A stretch of DNA of 64,000 nucleotides, taken from contig CM031878.1 in assembly GCA_018697195.1 (NCBI GenBank), forward strand, positions 38,175,893 through 38,239,892, in the 5' to 3' direction. This DNA is from Certhia americana. Its lineage: Eukaryota; Chordata; Aves; Passeriformes; Certhiidae. The notes beneath the pieces were generated by a model, which ran no database searches, had not been told where the DNA came from, and saw only the letters and a list, made by a program, of their open reading frames with translations. Positions 12,991-23,698 of the stretch are shown one piece after another; positions within the stretch are counted from its first letter, which is position 1, and every line of letters starts with the position of its first letter. The position numbers and the translations under genes are program-made.

Positions 12991-15684
12991 GTATGGATGT
13001 GATTCAGAGCACCCAGTCAGGCTCATTTTCATGAAGAACTCTGAGAGCTTCTTGAATACTGTTGACAGGTAATGTTTAAAACACTGTGGCAAATAAACCT
13101 TTGAAGATACAAAAGGCTTTCTGAAATGTTAATTTGGTGAATATCACATTGTGAAGTTCCTCTTTGTGGCACTTTTATTGCTGTCTTGCTTAATTAATGC
13201 AAATTAATGGAACCACCTCTTCTTTCTCCTAATACAGAATAAAACAACTGACATTTAAAAGAATTCTAGGTGCGTGTACTTTCTGCGGGTTTTGGTTATG
13301 CTTTCAAATGCTGAGTGTATCTGAGAATCAGCCTTTCTCTGTTTGCAGACACGCTGATGTGGAGGATGCTGTAAATGTAACTAAGCTGCCCTTTTTAGAT
13401 GCACATCAGTTAATTTGTTTCCTTTCTCTGTCAAGGAAGAGTGAACAGGAAGGCCACAATGTTACATGTGAAATGCTTTCAGGCATATAGCACATATTTA
13501 AAAAGCGCTTATTCCCATTATGGTATTTGCGTTGGTTGTTATCTAAGCCTAACACTTCTCTTATGAAATCTCAACTAAGTCAGATATGAGCAGGGTTCAA
13601 ATTTTAATATGGAGTTTGGATATATTCAACTTTTCAGTAACGGCAAAAGCTTTTCAAAATGAAATCTTTTACAAACCTTTTCCTGAAGAAACATGGTGTG
13701 AGATATTTTTGACATCACAGAAAATAACTTCAAATTTGTGCTAGAAAGTTTCCTGAAAGGACTTATGTATTCCAAAAACTATTACAGATATGTGACACAA
13801 ATAAATATTCTCTGGCCTTGGGAAACATTTTCATTATGGGCCTAGTCCAAAGATGGTATTGCATGAAAGAAATCCTAACCTCAGTGGAACATTGTTTTCA
13901 AAGTGAAGTAAAGGTACAGAACCTGCTGTAGTTGGCAAGAGAAACTTTAAAGATAAAAAGAAAACTACCTGCTGACGCACAGCCAACCAACTGTTCCTGT
14001 TAAGGATGCTTTCCTCCTTTTTTTCTCTCTCCTGAATAGAAAAGCTTCAAAGTGTCTCTAACTATAATGGAGTCTCATCCTAATGACTTCACCAGGATTT
14101 TCAGGTGAAATTCTGTTTGCAGCTAACCCACTGAGATCTTACCATTAACATAAAACCACAATGGATCCTTGAACTGTATGCAGATTTTTTCTGCCTTTTT
14201 TATCAGAGAAACTGAAGTGCTTAAGAAAGAATTTCATATTTCTTATTTTTTCTATGGTGAAGTCATAATATCAAATTTGTCACTGTAAAATAGCAGCTCA
14301 ACTCTGCATCAGAATCCTTATTAAGCAGACACTTTTATAAGAATCAAATGCAACCTTGTAGAATAAACACACATTTATCTTCAAACACAATCCAGTTTAA
14401 AAGCTTCCTTAGTATCAGAATCTATATTCTTGCTCCTTTTTCCAAGATACTCAGGATCAGACTACCTGAGATCATGTAGAGTTTACATGTGTTTCTTTGG
14501 TGAGAATTTTAAAATCTGGCATGCCACTCCTTTCACTTTTGGGTTCTTTCTGTGGTTGGCACAGTTTTTGTCATGCTCTTTTGGAATGAATCCATGACTA
14601 AACGCATGTATTTAAAATAATGTGACATTGGTACTATATTATATTCTATTGCTGAACAACCTCCTGCAACATATGTGGTGCTCAATATTTATGTAATTCA
14701 TAGTTGCAGCAACTGTTGTTAGGGCTTTCATTCTTGCTATAATCTTATTAGTCTAATTGGCTGAGGAAACACCACCCATTAACCTCTTCTAGAACAAAAC
14801 TCCGGCTAACAGCAGACAATGTAAAGAAATAACTTAACACTGCTCTAGGCTGTGCAAGTCTACATTACTCTTAGAGTAGACAGGCAGCCTTTTGCATGTT
14901 TGCTGCAAGCAGAAACAGCATGAAGACCCATATCTATTGCCTTGCTTCTGAAAATACTGTAGGATGCAGAATTTTGGTTAGGTAGTCTAACTATCCATCT
15001 TCATTATACAGAATTTTGTGGCATACGCCGAGAGAATCCAGGGCTTTTTACTGTTAATGCTCAATCCCTTCTAAAAATTCACCAAAATTATGTAAGTTGA
15101 AAGATAATCAAAAGGAAAAATCCCTACTTTGTTGCCTTCTGCATTAAAAGTCAAACCTGATTTAAAAATGGATCTTACATGCTCCTTACACGTATATGTT
15201 TAACTTTCAGAAGTGAAATTAGTATAGTACTATTAAATGCATGTGAAGGCATTTTGTCAAAGTAATAGCAAGGATCTGGGAAGCCATACCCTTCATGTAA
15301 CACTCCACTGCACTGCTACTGCACTGATACGAGTCAATCTGGATAGATTTTTGCGGTGGGGCCCAATTTTTTTCCAGCAAGAACTGGATAATTGCTACTG
15401 ACTGCCTTTGTAACCTGCAAAATGTAACTGTGTCCAGTTTTGCTCTCCTGAAGGCAGAGAGGCTTTCACAGACGGAGGTCAAATGGCTGTAAACAAATGG
15501 GCCTCTCGATTTTTCCTCTACCCAAATGTCAGATCTTTGCTTCTCAGCACCCATCACCTCTGAGCAGCTGGCTGCTCTATGCTGTGCCAGCTGTGCCTTC
15601 CATTGCACCAGCTCTTTGCCCTCTTTCCTCACCACTCCAATTTTTTTTCACAGAAACAACTTTAGATCTTTCTCCCCGCTGCCC
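12991..15684. other. Intergenic, no gene seen
   Basis: AT-rich. It contains a perfect POU octamer with flanking TAAT motifs at 13190-13210. A minus-strand open frame of 138 codons (15219-15635) resembles no family I can name with confidence and is within what chance gives in 64 kb. A divergent non-coding transcript from the ERCC6L2 promoter could run through here, but nothing in the sequence demonstrates it. Confidence 0.6.
13190..13210. promoter_or_regulatory. POU octamer with flanking TAAT sites
   Basis: The canonical octamer ATGCAAAT is at 13197-13204. It is preceded directly by TTAATTA and followed by TAATGG, so octamer and homeodomain half-sites overlap in 21 bp. This is the type of composite site bound by POU-homeodomain factors. 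The match is exact; function is inferred. Confidence 0.3.
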
Positions 15685-16183
15685 AGAATCACAGAACAGG
15701 TAAGGTTAGATGGGACCACAGGGGGGAGTCACCTGGTCTAACTTCCCTGTTCAAGCTTCGTCATCCTTGAGCACATTCCACAGGATTGTGTCCAGTCAGT
15801 TCTTGAGTATATCCTGTGAAGGGGACCCCATAACCTCTCTTGACAATCTGTTCCAGTGCCTGGTCACCTGCACCGCAGTAAAGTTCTCCCTGAAGTTCAG
15901 GCAGAACTTCTGTACATCAGTTTCTGCCCGTTCCGCCTTGTCCTATTGCTCGGCACCACTGAGAAGAGCCTGGCTTCATCCTCGGGCACGCCCCCTTCAC
16001 ATATTTATACACAATGATGAGGCCCCCTCTGTCATCTCCTCTCGACACTGAACAGGCCCAGCTCCCTCAGCCTGTCCTCACAAGAGACCTGCTCCCAAGG
16101 CCCCTAATCATCCTCCTGTGCTGGGCCCACTCCAAGAGCTCCAAGCCTCTCTTCCCTGAGGAGCCCTGAACGGGACACAGCAC
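15685..16183 (-). mobile_element. CR1 LINE 3' fragment at the promoter edge
   Basis: The low-coordinate end 'agaatcacagaacaggtaag' is the reversed CR1 3' terminus. The body follows reversed CR1, including 'cctggtctaacttccctgtt', 'ttgacaatctgttccagtgc' and 'ctccctcagcctgtcctcac'. It ends in 'ccctgaacgggacacagcac' at about 16183, directly against the first GC box. The copy is 5'-truncated, about 500 bp long, and less diverged and more GC-rich than the other copies here. It therefore forms the distal part of the ERCC6L2 upstream region. Confidence 0.88.
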
Positions 16184-16210
16184 CCCGCCCCACCGCACCC
16201 CGCCCCACTC
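16181..16210. promoter_or_regulatory. Tandem GC boxes (Sp/KLF-type)
   Basis: Two 15-bp near-identical units, CACCCCGCCCCACCG and CACCCCGCCCCACTC, lie head to tail. Each holds a CCCCGCCCC GC box. Such sites bind Sp1/KLF factors in CpG-island promoters. They begin at the CR1 boundary. Confidence 0.6.
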
Positions 16211-16221
16211 CGCCAGGAAAC

Positions 16222-16230
16222 CTCGCGATA
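16222..16230. promoter_or_regulatory. CTCGCGATA element, copy 1
   Basis: CTCGCGATA resembles the TCTCGCGAGA promoter element of vertebrate CpG-island genes (8 of 10 bases in CCTCGCGATA). A second, better copy lies 63 bp downstream. Confidence 0.4.
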
Positions 16231-16283
16231 TTTCCCATCTGCCCGCCAGCGCCGGTCAGCACGGAGCGCCGTGGCAGCGCACA

Positions 16284-16293
16284 TCTCGCGATA
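16284..16293. promoter_or_regulatory. TCTCGCGATA element, copy 2
   Basis: TCTCGCGATA matches 9 of 10 bases of the TCTCGCGAGA element, which is bound by methylation-sensitive factors such as BANP in vertebrates (established knowledge). Its position, about 340 bp upstream of the start codon in the CpG island, is typical for such an element. Confidence 0.45.
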
Positions 16294-16344
16294 CCCACGG
16301 CTGCTGCCTGTGCCAGGTGGGGCGGGGCGAGGCCGGCCGGGGCC

Positions 16345-16416
16345 ATGGCCGCGGTCTGGGCTATGGCCGCGGTCTGGGCTATGGCCGCGGTCTGGGCTAT
16401 GGCCGCGGTCTGGGCT
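16345..16416 (+). repeat. 18-bp tandem repeat, four exact copies
   Basis: The unit ATGGCCGCGGTCTGGGCT is repeated exactly four times at 16345, 16363, 16381 and 16399. The identity of the copies points to a recent expansion and probable length polymorphism. Each unit starts with an ATG, and 18 is a multiple of three, so all four ATGs share a frame. Each unit also holds a GCCAT/ATGGC core resembling a YY1 site and a CCGCGG. Confidence 0.97.
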
Positions 16417-16488
16417 GTCCGTGCCGGCAGCTCTGCCGGGGCCGGCCGCCCTGTGCAGAGTGGGGACAGCCGACAGGCCCTTCCCTGA
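16345..16488 (+). promoter_or_regulatory. Upstream ORF in the putative 5' leader, 47 codons plus stop
   Basis: The frame opens at the first repeat ATG and encodes MAAVWA four times, then 23 further residues to a TGA at 16486-16488. Each of the four ATGs has G at -3 and G at +4, a strong initiation context. The stop lies 134 bp upstream of the ERCC6L2 start codon, leaving room for reinitiation. If transcription starts upstream of 16345, this uORF should repress translation of the main frame. If it starts inside or after the repeat, the effect shrinks with the number of ATGs kept. The peptide resembles no known family. Confidence 0.5.
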
Positions 16489-16622
16489 GGCGCCCCGGGG
16501 GCTTCCTCGGCGCCCGCCCCGCCGCGACCCGGCCGGCGGAGGGTCCCCACCACGCCGGTTCCTGTCAGCCCCGGTGCCTCCGCCGGCGGGCCCCGTCGGG
16601 CTTTGCATAGCCAAAAGTTAAA

Positions 16623-16644
16623 ATGTGTGATGATGGTGTCCCAG
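16623..16644 (+). CDS. ERCC6L2: ERCC6L2 exon 1 (start codon, residues 1-8)
   Basis: The ATG at 16623 opens the frame M-C-D-D-G-V-P and leaves one G that joins GT of exon 2 to make Gly8. I chose this start because it is the only ATG that reaches exon 2 in frame: an in-frame TAG lies at 16608-16610. The context is good (A at -3), and the donor CAG|GTAAGC at 16645 is near-consensus with the phase exon 2 needs. The exon is too short to show as an open frame by itself. The N-terminus is about 10 residues shorter than in human and not similar to it, as is common for first exons. Confidence 0.85.
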
Positions 16645-19149
16645 GTAAGCGTCTTCCGTGTGTCTTGCTCTACAATATCCTCGAATTTTGTTTTTACAGC
16701 CGTTTATGAGAGTGTAAAATAAAAGAAAAACGAAAGGAGAACAAAACCTTACACTCTACATAAAGTGGTCAACCCTCATTAGTTAGAAAACATTCGACAT
16801 AATTTCATAGGGGAGTAGTGGTTGAAAGGAACTGGTGTGTGACAGGAGGCCATTACCACCATGATTTAGTACAGTTAATGTTGACAGTGACACATTTTTT
16901 CCACCTGTAGTAAAAGGTGTAAGTAAAGGCAAGCATCTTAAGTACCAGCTTTCATCATTGGTGGCAAGTGTACTATACCTGTGCTAGGAAGCCATGCGAA
17001 ATAATTTTTTTTTTGTTTTTAAAGACAGTGGTCCACATAAATTATGGTTCTAATTCAAAAGCCAAGAACTTACTGAATCAGGCTAGTTAAAGTAAGTAGT
17101 TCATGCTTTGGCTTTAACAGCATTATTATCTGGCCTTTTGTAAGTGGTGTTCTTAATACCATTTCATGTCTTAGCCTTTTTCTCATTCTGTTCTGTGCTT
17201 CTCACTAGGTATGGAGCTTATAACACTAAGTGTTATAATTTATTCTGCATCACACCTGAACTCTGCTTGTGATGAGTTGTATGCAACTCCTTAGCCTCAA
17301 GTAAATACTTCGTTAAAAACAAAAACTCTGTCTGCTTAAATCATGGTTTTAACTTGAGAGTCTCCAAACATGTTGCATGTCCCTTCACTGCTGTAAAAAA
17401 AAAAGGAATTACAGAAGTGCTCTACTATTTAAACTTTGATTTGCATATTTAACATAGCTGGTTTCAATTTCTCATTTTTGGTTCCTGTTCTCATGAAATT
17501 GCAGAAAGAATTACATGCTACTGGGAGAAGTTAATGTACTCATCTTTTTTTGCATTGAGATGAGAGATGTGCACAAATGCTGTGAACTTCAAGTATTAGT
17601 TATGTATGATTTGTTGAATGTGCAGCTTGTACTTCACCCTTTGACTCAAAAAGTTACATTAGAGCTTCAGGTCTTGAGAAGATCTGAGGGAATGGCTGAA
17701 GGTCTTGGAGCAGCTTATGTAGCAGGTCACAAGCTATGGCTCTGAACTCCAAATAAGAATGATGGGGGCATTATTAAAGAGATCTGCAAAATGAATCAAA
17801 TGGAGAGGCTGTGGACCTTGTTAGTGTAAGAACTAGTGGGCTGTCAGTTTAGGTCTTTCGATCAAAGTACGTATCAGGCAAAAATGTGACATGTATCCAG
17901 AGCAGACCCACAATATTTTTAGTCAGAACTCCCCAAATTCTAGCACTCTGCATGTGTTGAAAGGCAAATGGAGCTACTTGTAAGAGAGCATTCTGCTGGG
18001 GTTTGCTAAACAGGTAAACCTCCTGTGGCCCATGAAATCTCTGTAAGTGAAAGAACACTTTAGAGGCCAAATAATGTTGGAAAAAGGGTGTTCTGTAGGC
18101 TTGTAGAATTTTAATTGTTAAAAGCATATCAGCTTAGGGCCAATGCTGGCTTCAGAATAGTGGGCTTGGCTACATGGATGCTTTTGTTTTTTCGAAGTGT
18201 ATATAATTAAATCTATTTAGTAAATGAATTATAGTTATCATTGATTTAACTAATACATTGTGGACAGTAGTCCTGTAAGCGTACATTTCCAGGTGCTCAG
18301 AACTTGGTGAGGAGAACCAGTCTTCTTGCAGTTTTAACACGGTGACATTAAAATGCATGAAGGTGAAATTTCTTGCTTTCAGAACTTTTTTCCTTCCCTC
18401 TGAAGAGTGTCTGGATTGATGTGCCCAGGAACATATATCACCACTGGTCATAGAATGATGAATACTTGCTCTCATGCAAAGATGCTCTGGCTCACTCCTT
18501 CCTGGGAAAAAGGTGCCTCTCATGGTAATTGATAATGGCTTTCTTATAAGTATCAAAATTTATTCCAGCAAATAAGAAACAATCAAGGTTCTGAAATTAA
18601 TTGTGTATTCCTTTTTTTTGGGATGACTGAGCAGGTGAAGGTTAGGAATTGTTTCTGCAAACTCAGAAGAACACCCCTTTATCTCTCAGTTCAGGTTTGG
18701 AAATCTTTGTGCGCAGCCATTATTTGTGAGGCCTTTTTACTGTGAAGAGTGAAGACCTTGTTTTTTCTAGTAGAGGTATTTTGTTCTGTTTTTCATTGTC
18801 AGTATGACATGGGGTCTTTCCGCTTTGATACATACTGCTGTATTTGCCCATGTGAGGCCACTGTGTAAACTTAACACGTTGAAATCTGGATTTTGGGTTT
18901 TTTCCCTATACGCCTTCTGTTATTTCTAAAATAGTGGTACTAGAGCAAACTATGATTTTATGTCTAGCTCTGGCTTTGGTTGTAAACAGTAACTGCTATT
19001 TTGATTCTAGTGCTACCTTCAGTGAAGTGTTTTATATGAAGTTATATGCATTTTGTCAACTAAATTTACGTCCATTGTTTTAATAGTGAAGAAGCTAAAT
19101 ACTTTGTACATCAGGCCAGTTTATCACTATGTGTTTGCTTTTTTCATAG
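16645..19149 (+). other. ERCC6L2 intron 1
   Basis: 2.5 kb, GT-AG, phase 1. It contains a perfect 21-bp palindrome at 17218-17238. Minus-strand frames of 92 and 128 codons (17849-18127, 18170-18556) resemble nothing and have no splice support. Otherwise nothing recognisable. Confidence 0.85.
17218..17238. repeat. Perfect 21-bp inverted repeat
   Basis: TTATAACACT, one A, then AGTGTTATAA: 10-bp arms with a single-base centre. It is too short for a mobile element and could form a small cruciform or be a dimeric factor site. Confidence 0.8.
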
Positions 19150-19574
19150 GTCATTGGTGTATTGGGGAGAAATGCCTTGCCCCTTATTTTGAAAATGGAA
19201 AACTTCATGAAGGAACAATAACTTCTCTTGAAAAAGACAAGAATGGAAAATCACTTGCTGTTGTATCATTTTTGGAGTCTGAAGAAAGGAAAATTCTAAT
19301 AACAAAACTTTGTAAAATCAAAGACAGTAGAGGACCCTGGAAAAACTTAATACTTGATGAGTGTGATCTGGAAAAGCCATATTTTCCTGACCAAAATCTT
19401 CCATCTCCTGCGGCTGCTTTTAAATTATCTGACAATGGCAATTTTATCCCATATACAATTAACAGATACCTGCGTGATTATCAAAGGGAAGGAGCCCAGT
19501 TTCTGTATAGACACTATGCTAGTAAAAGAGGGTGTATTCTTGGAGATGATATGGGCCTTGGAAAGACAATACAG
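19150..19574 (+). CDS. ERCC6L2: ERCC6L2 exon 2 (Tudor-like module, Walker A)
   Basis: Encodes residues 8-149. Residues 9-70 (HWCIGEKCLAP through ERKILITKLCKI) form a small beta-rich module matching the N-terminal Tudor-like domain of mammalian ERCC6L2. Next come the SNF2 Q-motif region YLRDYQREG (114-122) and Walker A/motif I DDMGLGKT (140-147) with catalytic Lys146. The acceptor TTTTTTCATAG|GT is at 19148-19149 and the donor CAG|GTATTC at 19575. Phase is 1 in and 0 out. The ATG at 19053 in the same frame lies in the intron and is not the start. Confidence 0.97.
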
Positions 19575-20959
19575 GTATTCTTTTTGTTTGTTACAGTGAG
19601 ATAATATTGTATTTTCTGGGATCTGTAAATCTTTTTTAAAAAGTATAAAAGCATGAAGTTTAAACCCTTTCTCTGCTGTTGCAGAGATGGTTGAGGTAGA
19701 ACATGATGTCCAGGACAGCACTCAGAGACAGGAGCCCATTGGTGTTTTAAGACTCACTCCTGTCACGCTGTGACACTGTGATGTGGCTCCTTTTAGTATA
19801 AGCATGAATAATGACGATAGTTAAAATGTTAGTATGTTGAATTTACTTTGAGGGTTGCTACCTGCCCGTCATGAAAGCAATTTGCACTGGAATATACTAA
19901 AAGAACTTGAGGCCCTTATCTGACTCTTGCTTTTAAAATACCATTTTTCCTGAAAACAAATAGTGTCACTGTTCTGGGAATGCAAAAGAACTGACACTTT
20001 ACTCCCATCTCTGGAAATAGTGCTTTGGTATTCCATGCTACTTCTATCACTCTTGGATATGCAGCTTGATAGATGAGAGGACAAAGTGTAGCTGATTTTT
20101 TCATTTTGCTTTGAATCTGTATGACCTAAATTGCTTATTTTTTATTTACTATTTTTTACTTACTGCTTTTTACTTATTTTACTGTAATTAAGGTGTTTTT
20201 ATGTGTAGAAATTCTCTATAGTATTTCTGATGAGCTGTTTGAGTTCTGTGGGGGATAGTCTTTGTTCCACTCTCTTTTCTCATGCTCCATGTCTCCAATG
20301 CAAACTCATTCTTTCACTGACAGGTATTGGTTGTGGTATCTATTGCCCTTCCATTTAAGAGAATGTTGACGGATGCCTTTCAGTACAAAAAATTGTCCTG
20401 TCGCAAATTTAACAAGAGGAGTGTGTAAACTGTTGAAACGCTGCACAGAGCATTTAGAGGTATATCATAGATTTGTATATATAGCTGATGATGCTCTGTT
20501 AACAGATGCTTATTAAAACTAAACTGTGTTCATTTTAAGCATGGCCATGTCTTGTCCATGGTAGTTGAAGAACTCAGTAGTTATGGAAGACTGTTGCTAC
20601 TCAGAACTGCAAATAATCTGATTTCATGTAGTAAGAAATATCTACTTATCTATATATCTATATACATGTGAAGATAATAGCAAAATTGGAGGGGAGGAAC
20701 TAAATTTAGTTGTCTTGATTGCATCTTGCATTTTTGCATCTCAGAGCTGATTCTCTAGGCACATTTATCACACAGTGACAGTGTGATTTCTATGTGGAAT
20801 TCACATCTGATGGCTATTTCTTTTAATCTGTGTTAAGTTTTCAGAAGAAAGCTAGAGATTTCAAAGAATATCTTATGTGAAGAATATCATATGTGAATAA
20901 TTACAAGAAGGGGTTCTCTAAGTACATAGGTCAGAAAAGAAAGGTTGAGGAGCCTGATC

Positions 20960-21975
20960 TGAGGTGAGCAAACTCATGCCTGACTGGTCTGGTGACCTTA
21001 TATGATGGTAATGGTCAATATGAGAAGATGGACAGAAGTCTCTGCTTCTGTGTCTGCCTTTGATATAGTTCCACATGACATCCTTACCTCCTAACTGGAA
21101 ATGGGTAGATTTGATGGATGTACAGTTCAATGGATAAGGAATTGGCTGGCTAGATACTGCCAGAGAGTTGTGGTCAGTGCCTCTGTGTTGAGGTAGAGGC
21201 TGGTTATGAGTGATGTCCCTCAGGCTCTGTTTTGGGACTGCTGCTCTGCTGTGTTGGCCTCAATCACACAGACAGTGGCATTGAGTGCACCCTCAGCAAG
21301 TTTGCAAATGACACAAATCTGAGAGTGCAGTTGACACAACAGAAGGATGGGATGCCATCCAAAGGGACCTGGACAAGCTTGAGAATTGGAGCCATGAGAA
21401 CCTTATGAAGTTCAGCAAGTCCAAGTGCAAGGTGCTGCACGTATGGGCTGGCGCACTTCCAGACATGAGCACAAACTGTGAGAAATTGTAGCGAGCACCC
21501 CTGAGAAGAGGGACTGGGTATTCTTTTAGGTGAAGAGCTGGACATGAGCCAGCAGTGTGTGCTTTTAGCCTAGGAGTGCATCCAAAGCAGGATGTACAAC
21601 AGGCCAAAGAAGGTGATTCTGCTCCACTCTTCTGAGACCCCACCTGGAACACTGCATCCAGCTCTGGGGTCCCCAGCTCAGGAGGGGTTAGAGTGGGTCC
21701 TGAGGAAACCATGAAGTGTTCCAGAGGGATTGAGCACCACACCTGTGAGGACAGGCAGAGAGATTGGAGGCAGAACTGCTGGAGAAAAGAGGGCTCTTGG
21801 GGGACCTCATTGAGGTCTTCCAGTAACCTTTGTGTTCAAGGCTAGGTTGGATGGGGGCCTGAGCAATCTGGTCTAGTGAAATGGCATCCTTGCCCATTGC
21901 AGGGATTTGAACTAGGTGATCTTTAAGGTTCCTTTCAGCCCTTGCCATTTTTACTGTGGTCTTGTGTGTTTTTTG
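20960..21975 (+). mobile_element. CR1 LINE fragment, sense
   Basis: Sense CR1. It starts in the reverse-transcriptase region ('gcctgactggtctggtgacc'), passes 'atggataaggaattggctgg' and 'ctcagcaagtttgcaaatga', then 'gacctggacaagcttgagaa' and 'ctggacatgagccagcagtg'. It ends in the CR1 3' untranslated part 'ggtgatctttaaggttcctt'. It is interrupted by indels and stops, 5'-truncated and inactive. It lies in the same orientation as the host gene. Confidence 0.92.
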
Positions 21976-22500
21976 CACAATGTTTATATTCAATTCCAGC
22001 ATGGGAAAGGTAGTTCAGTGAATATGAACTAAATTGGTAGAATTTGCTTATTTAGAAAAGGTTAGTACATATTAAAAATAAAACTAAACTTCATCAAAAA
22101 ACTGATACAGTCTTAGAAAAAAGTTGTCTTATGATTGTCAGTTGGCTGAAACATACTGTTTGTGAATTAGAGGATGATTCATGAGATAAAAACTTCTCTA
22201 GAAATTCTTTGAATTTTAATGTTCTTCATACTTCTGAACTGATTTGCTGAAGTTTAGGTGAAAGCAAATAGAATAATGGTGTTTCTTAGTGTGATTACAG
22301 TAAACTGGTTTGCCATCAAGACATTTATGTTGCTTCATGCTTTATCTAGAAGAGTCAAAGATTTCTGATAATGAGTTGCTTATTCACTGCCTTTGCTACT
22401 CTTAGATATTTGTGATACAAATTCTTCCAAGTATGGAGAATGTGAAAAAGACATTGAGATTTATTACTCAGTTGAATTTGATTCTAATTCTCAAAGGATT

Positions 22501-22519
22501 AAAAAAAAAAAAAAAAAAA
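22501..22519 (+). repeat. Poly(A) tract, 19 bases
   Basis: An uninterrupted A run in intron 2, not attached to a recognisable retroposon. Confidence 0.9.
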
Positions 22520-23698
22520 GGAAAAGTCATTACTTAAACAACATGTGCAAACTGGCAGTTCATCTCAACCTCAGTTTATGAGATATTATGTATAAAAATG
22601 TTTGGGTTACTTTTGTTCTACACAGCATTCTTTCACTCAGTGGTGATACATAGAATGGATTTCTCCTCTCTTTTGTCCATCTAACTAATCTTTTCAGGCA
22701 GGTATTTTTTCTGCACTGTACTCTCCTGACTAGCTTTTTGTCCCCATCATTAGAGGGAGAAAGTTCTTTTTTTGGAAATCAACAGTTGATAACTTTACCT
22801 CCGTCCTGCTATGAGCAGCTGTGTAGCAGCTGCAGAAAGTAAGCGGCTGGAACTGTCTGCTCTGAATAAAAGGGGCCTGTTGAGTTTTCAAAAGAAGGGC
22901 ACCTCTCTGATGATGCATCTGGTCCTTGCTGCTGCTTAGTACATAGATACCATTTATCCCAAGTGGATTTTGGATTTGCATGTTCTGGACAGATCTTTCT
23001 CTGCCTTCTTCCTGTTTTGGATTATGATAGGAGCAGTTTGGAATAGCCTGTGCTGGGATGTTTGTCCTTGCTGTGGTGTATTGTTATAAATATATTCTTA
23101 TAACCACCTTGAGTGGTTTGAGGCAGATGGAAGAATATAGCACAAAAGAAAAAAAATGGTTTTGATGTCAATGACAGGAATTCAAAGGAATGGAACATAC
23201 AGAAAAAGGCATAGTAGTAAAAAACACACCTCTAGGATGAGCTTCTTCTTCCTTTTGCAGAAATAATGTTGAGAGGATAGTTCGAGGCTATCTGTTCCTT
23301 CTGTTTTCTCATCTGAAATTCAAGTACCCTGAAAAGGATGAGAGTTTCAAGAAAGGCCTCATCTCCTGCCTTGTTCATACTGTATCTCATTGTCTCATTT
23401 GTATTTTTTTGACTTTTCCACTTTAAGAATGTAAGAGTGAGACAGAGCAATTTATTGCTCTTGTCATTAATTTAAGGAATTCTTGGGAATCCAAGGGAAG
23501 GAGGTGACCCATTTTAAAACCAAATTTATTTAAAATCTACAAACACCCCCTGCCTGCACCCCCCAGGAAAAAAATCCCCACCAAACTAAATGACTTTCTG
23601 AAATCTTGTCCAGGATTTTGTCTTAAATGTTTATTTTTTGTGGAATTCATTCAATTTCTTATTGTACATAGTCACTGAGAATTGTTTTCTTTCTCAAG

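Larger units (their letters stand above)
16170..16660 (+). promoter_or_regulatory. ERCC6L2: CpG-island promoter of ERCC6L2
   Basis: An abrupt GC- and CpG-rich island in an otherwise AT-rich window, covering the region just upstream of the predicted start codon. It contains two GC boxes, two CTCGCGATA elements and an 18-bp tandem repeat. I see no TATA box at a suitable place, so a dispersed housekeeping-type start is likely; the exact transcription start cannot be read from sequence. The upstream border coincides with a CR1 insertion and the downstream border with the exon 1 donor. Confidence 0.85.
19575..23698 (+). other. ERCC6L2 intron 2
   Basis: 4.1 kb, phase 0, GT-AG. It holds a CR1 copy (about 20960-21975) and a 19-base A run (22501-22519). 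The remainder is AT-rich with no recognisable content. Confidence 0.9.

Noticed and set aside
15219..15635. Minus-strand open frame of 138 codons just upstream of the promoter
   Set aside because: I considered a faint resemblance of its centre to the helix-turn-helix start of mariner transposases and also a divergent gene. The resemblance is too weak, no splice or terminal-repeat support exists, and one such frame is expected by chance in 64 kb.
16104..16614. Minus-strand open frames of 149 and 168 codons across the CpG island
   Set aside because: They are open because the island is poor in stop codons; composition is A/G/P/R-rich, the 18-bp repeat accounts for the repeated AIAQTA / HSPDRG-like peptides, and part of one overlaps CR1. 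No conserved protein resemblance.
18170..18556. Minus-strand open frame of 128 codons in intron 1
   Set aside because: No similarity to a known family, no promoter or splice context; chance-length frame.
19053..19149. ATG at 19053 as ERCC6L2 start
   Set aside because: The 32 codons before 19150 are intronic, end in a polypyrimidine tract plus AG, and are not conserved; exon 1 at 16623 supplies a phase-matched start.
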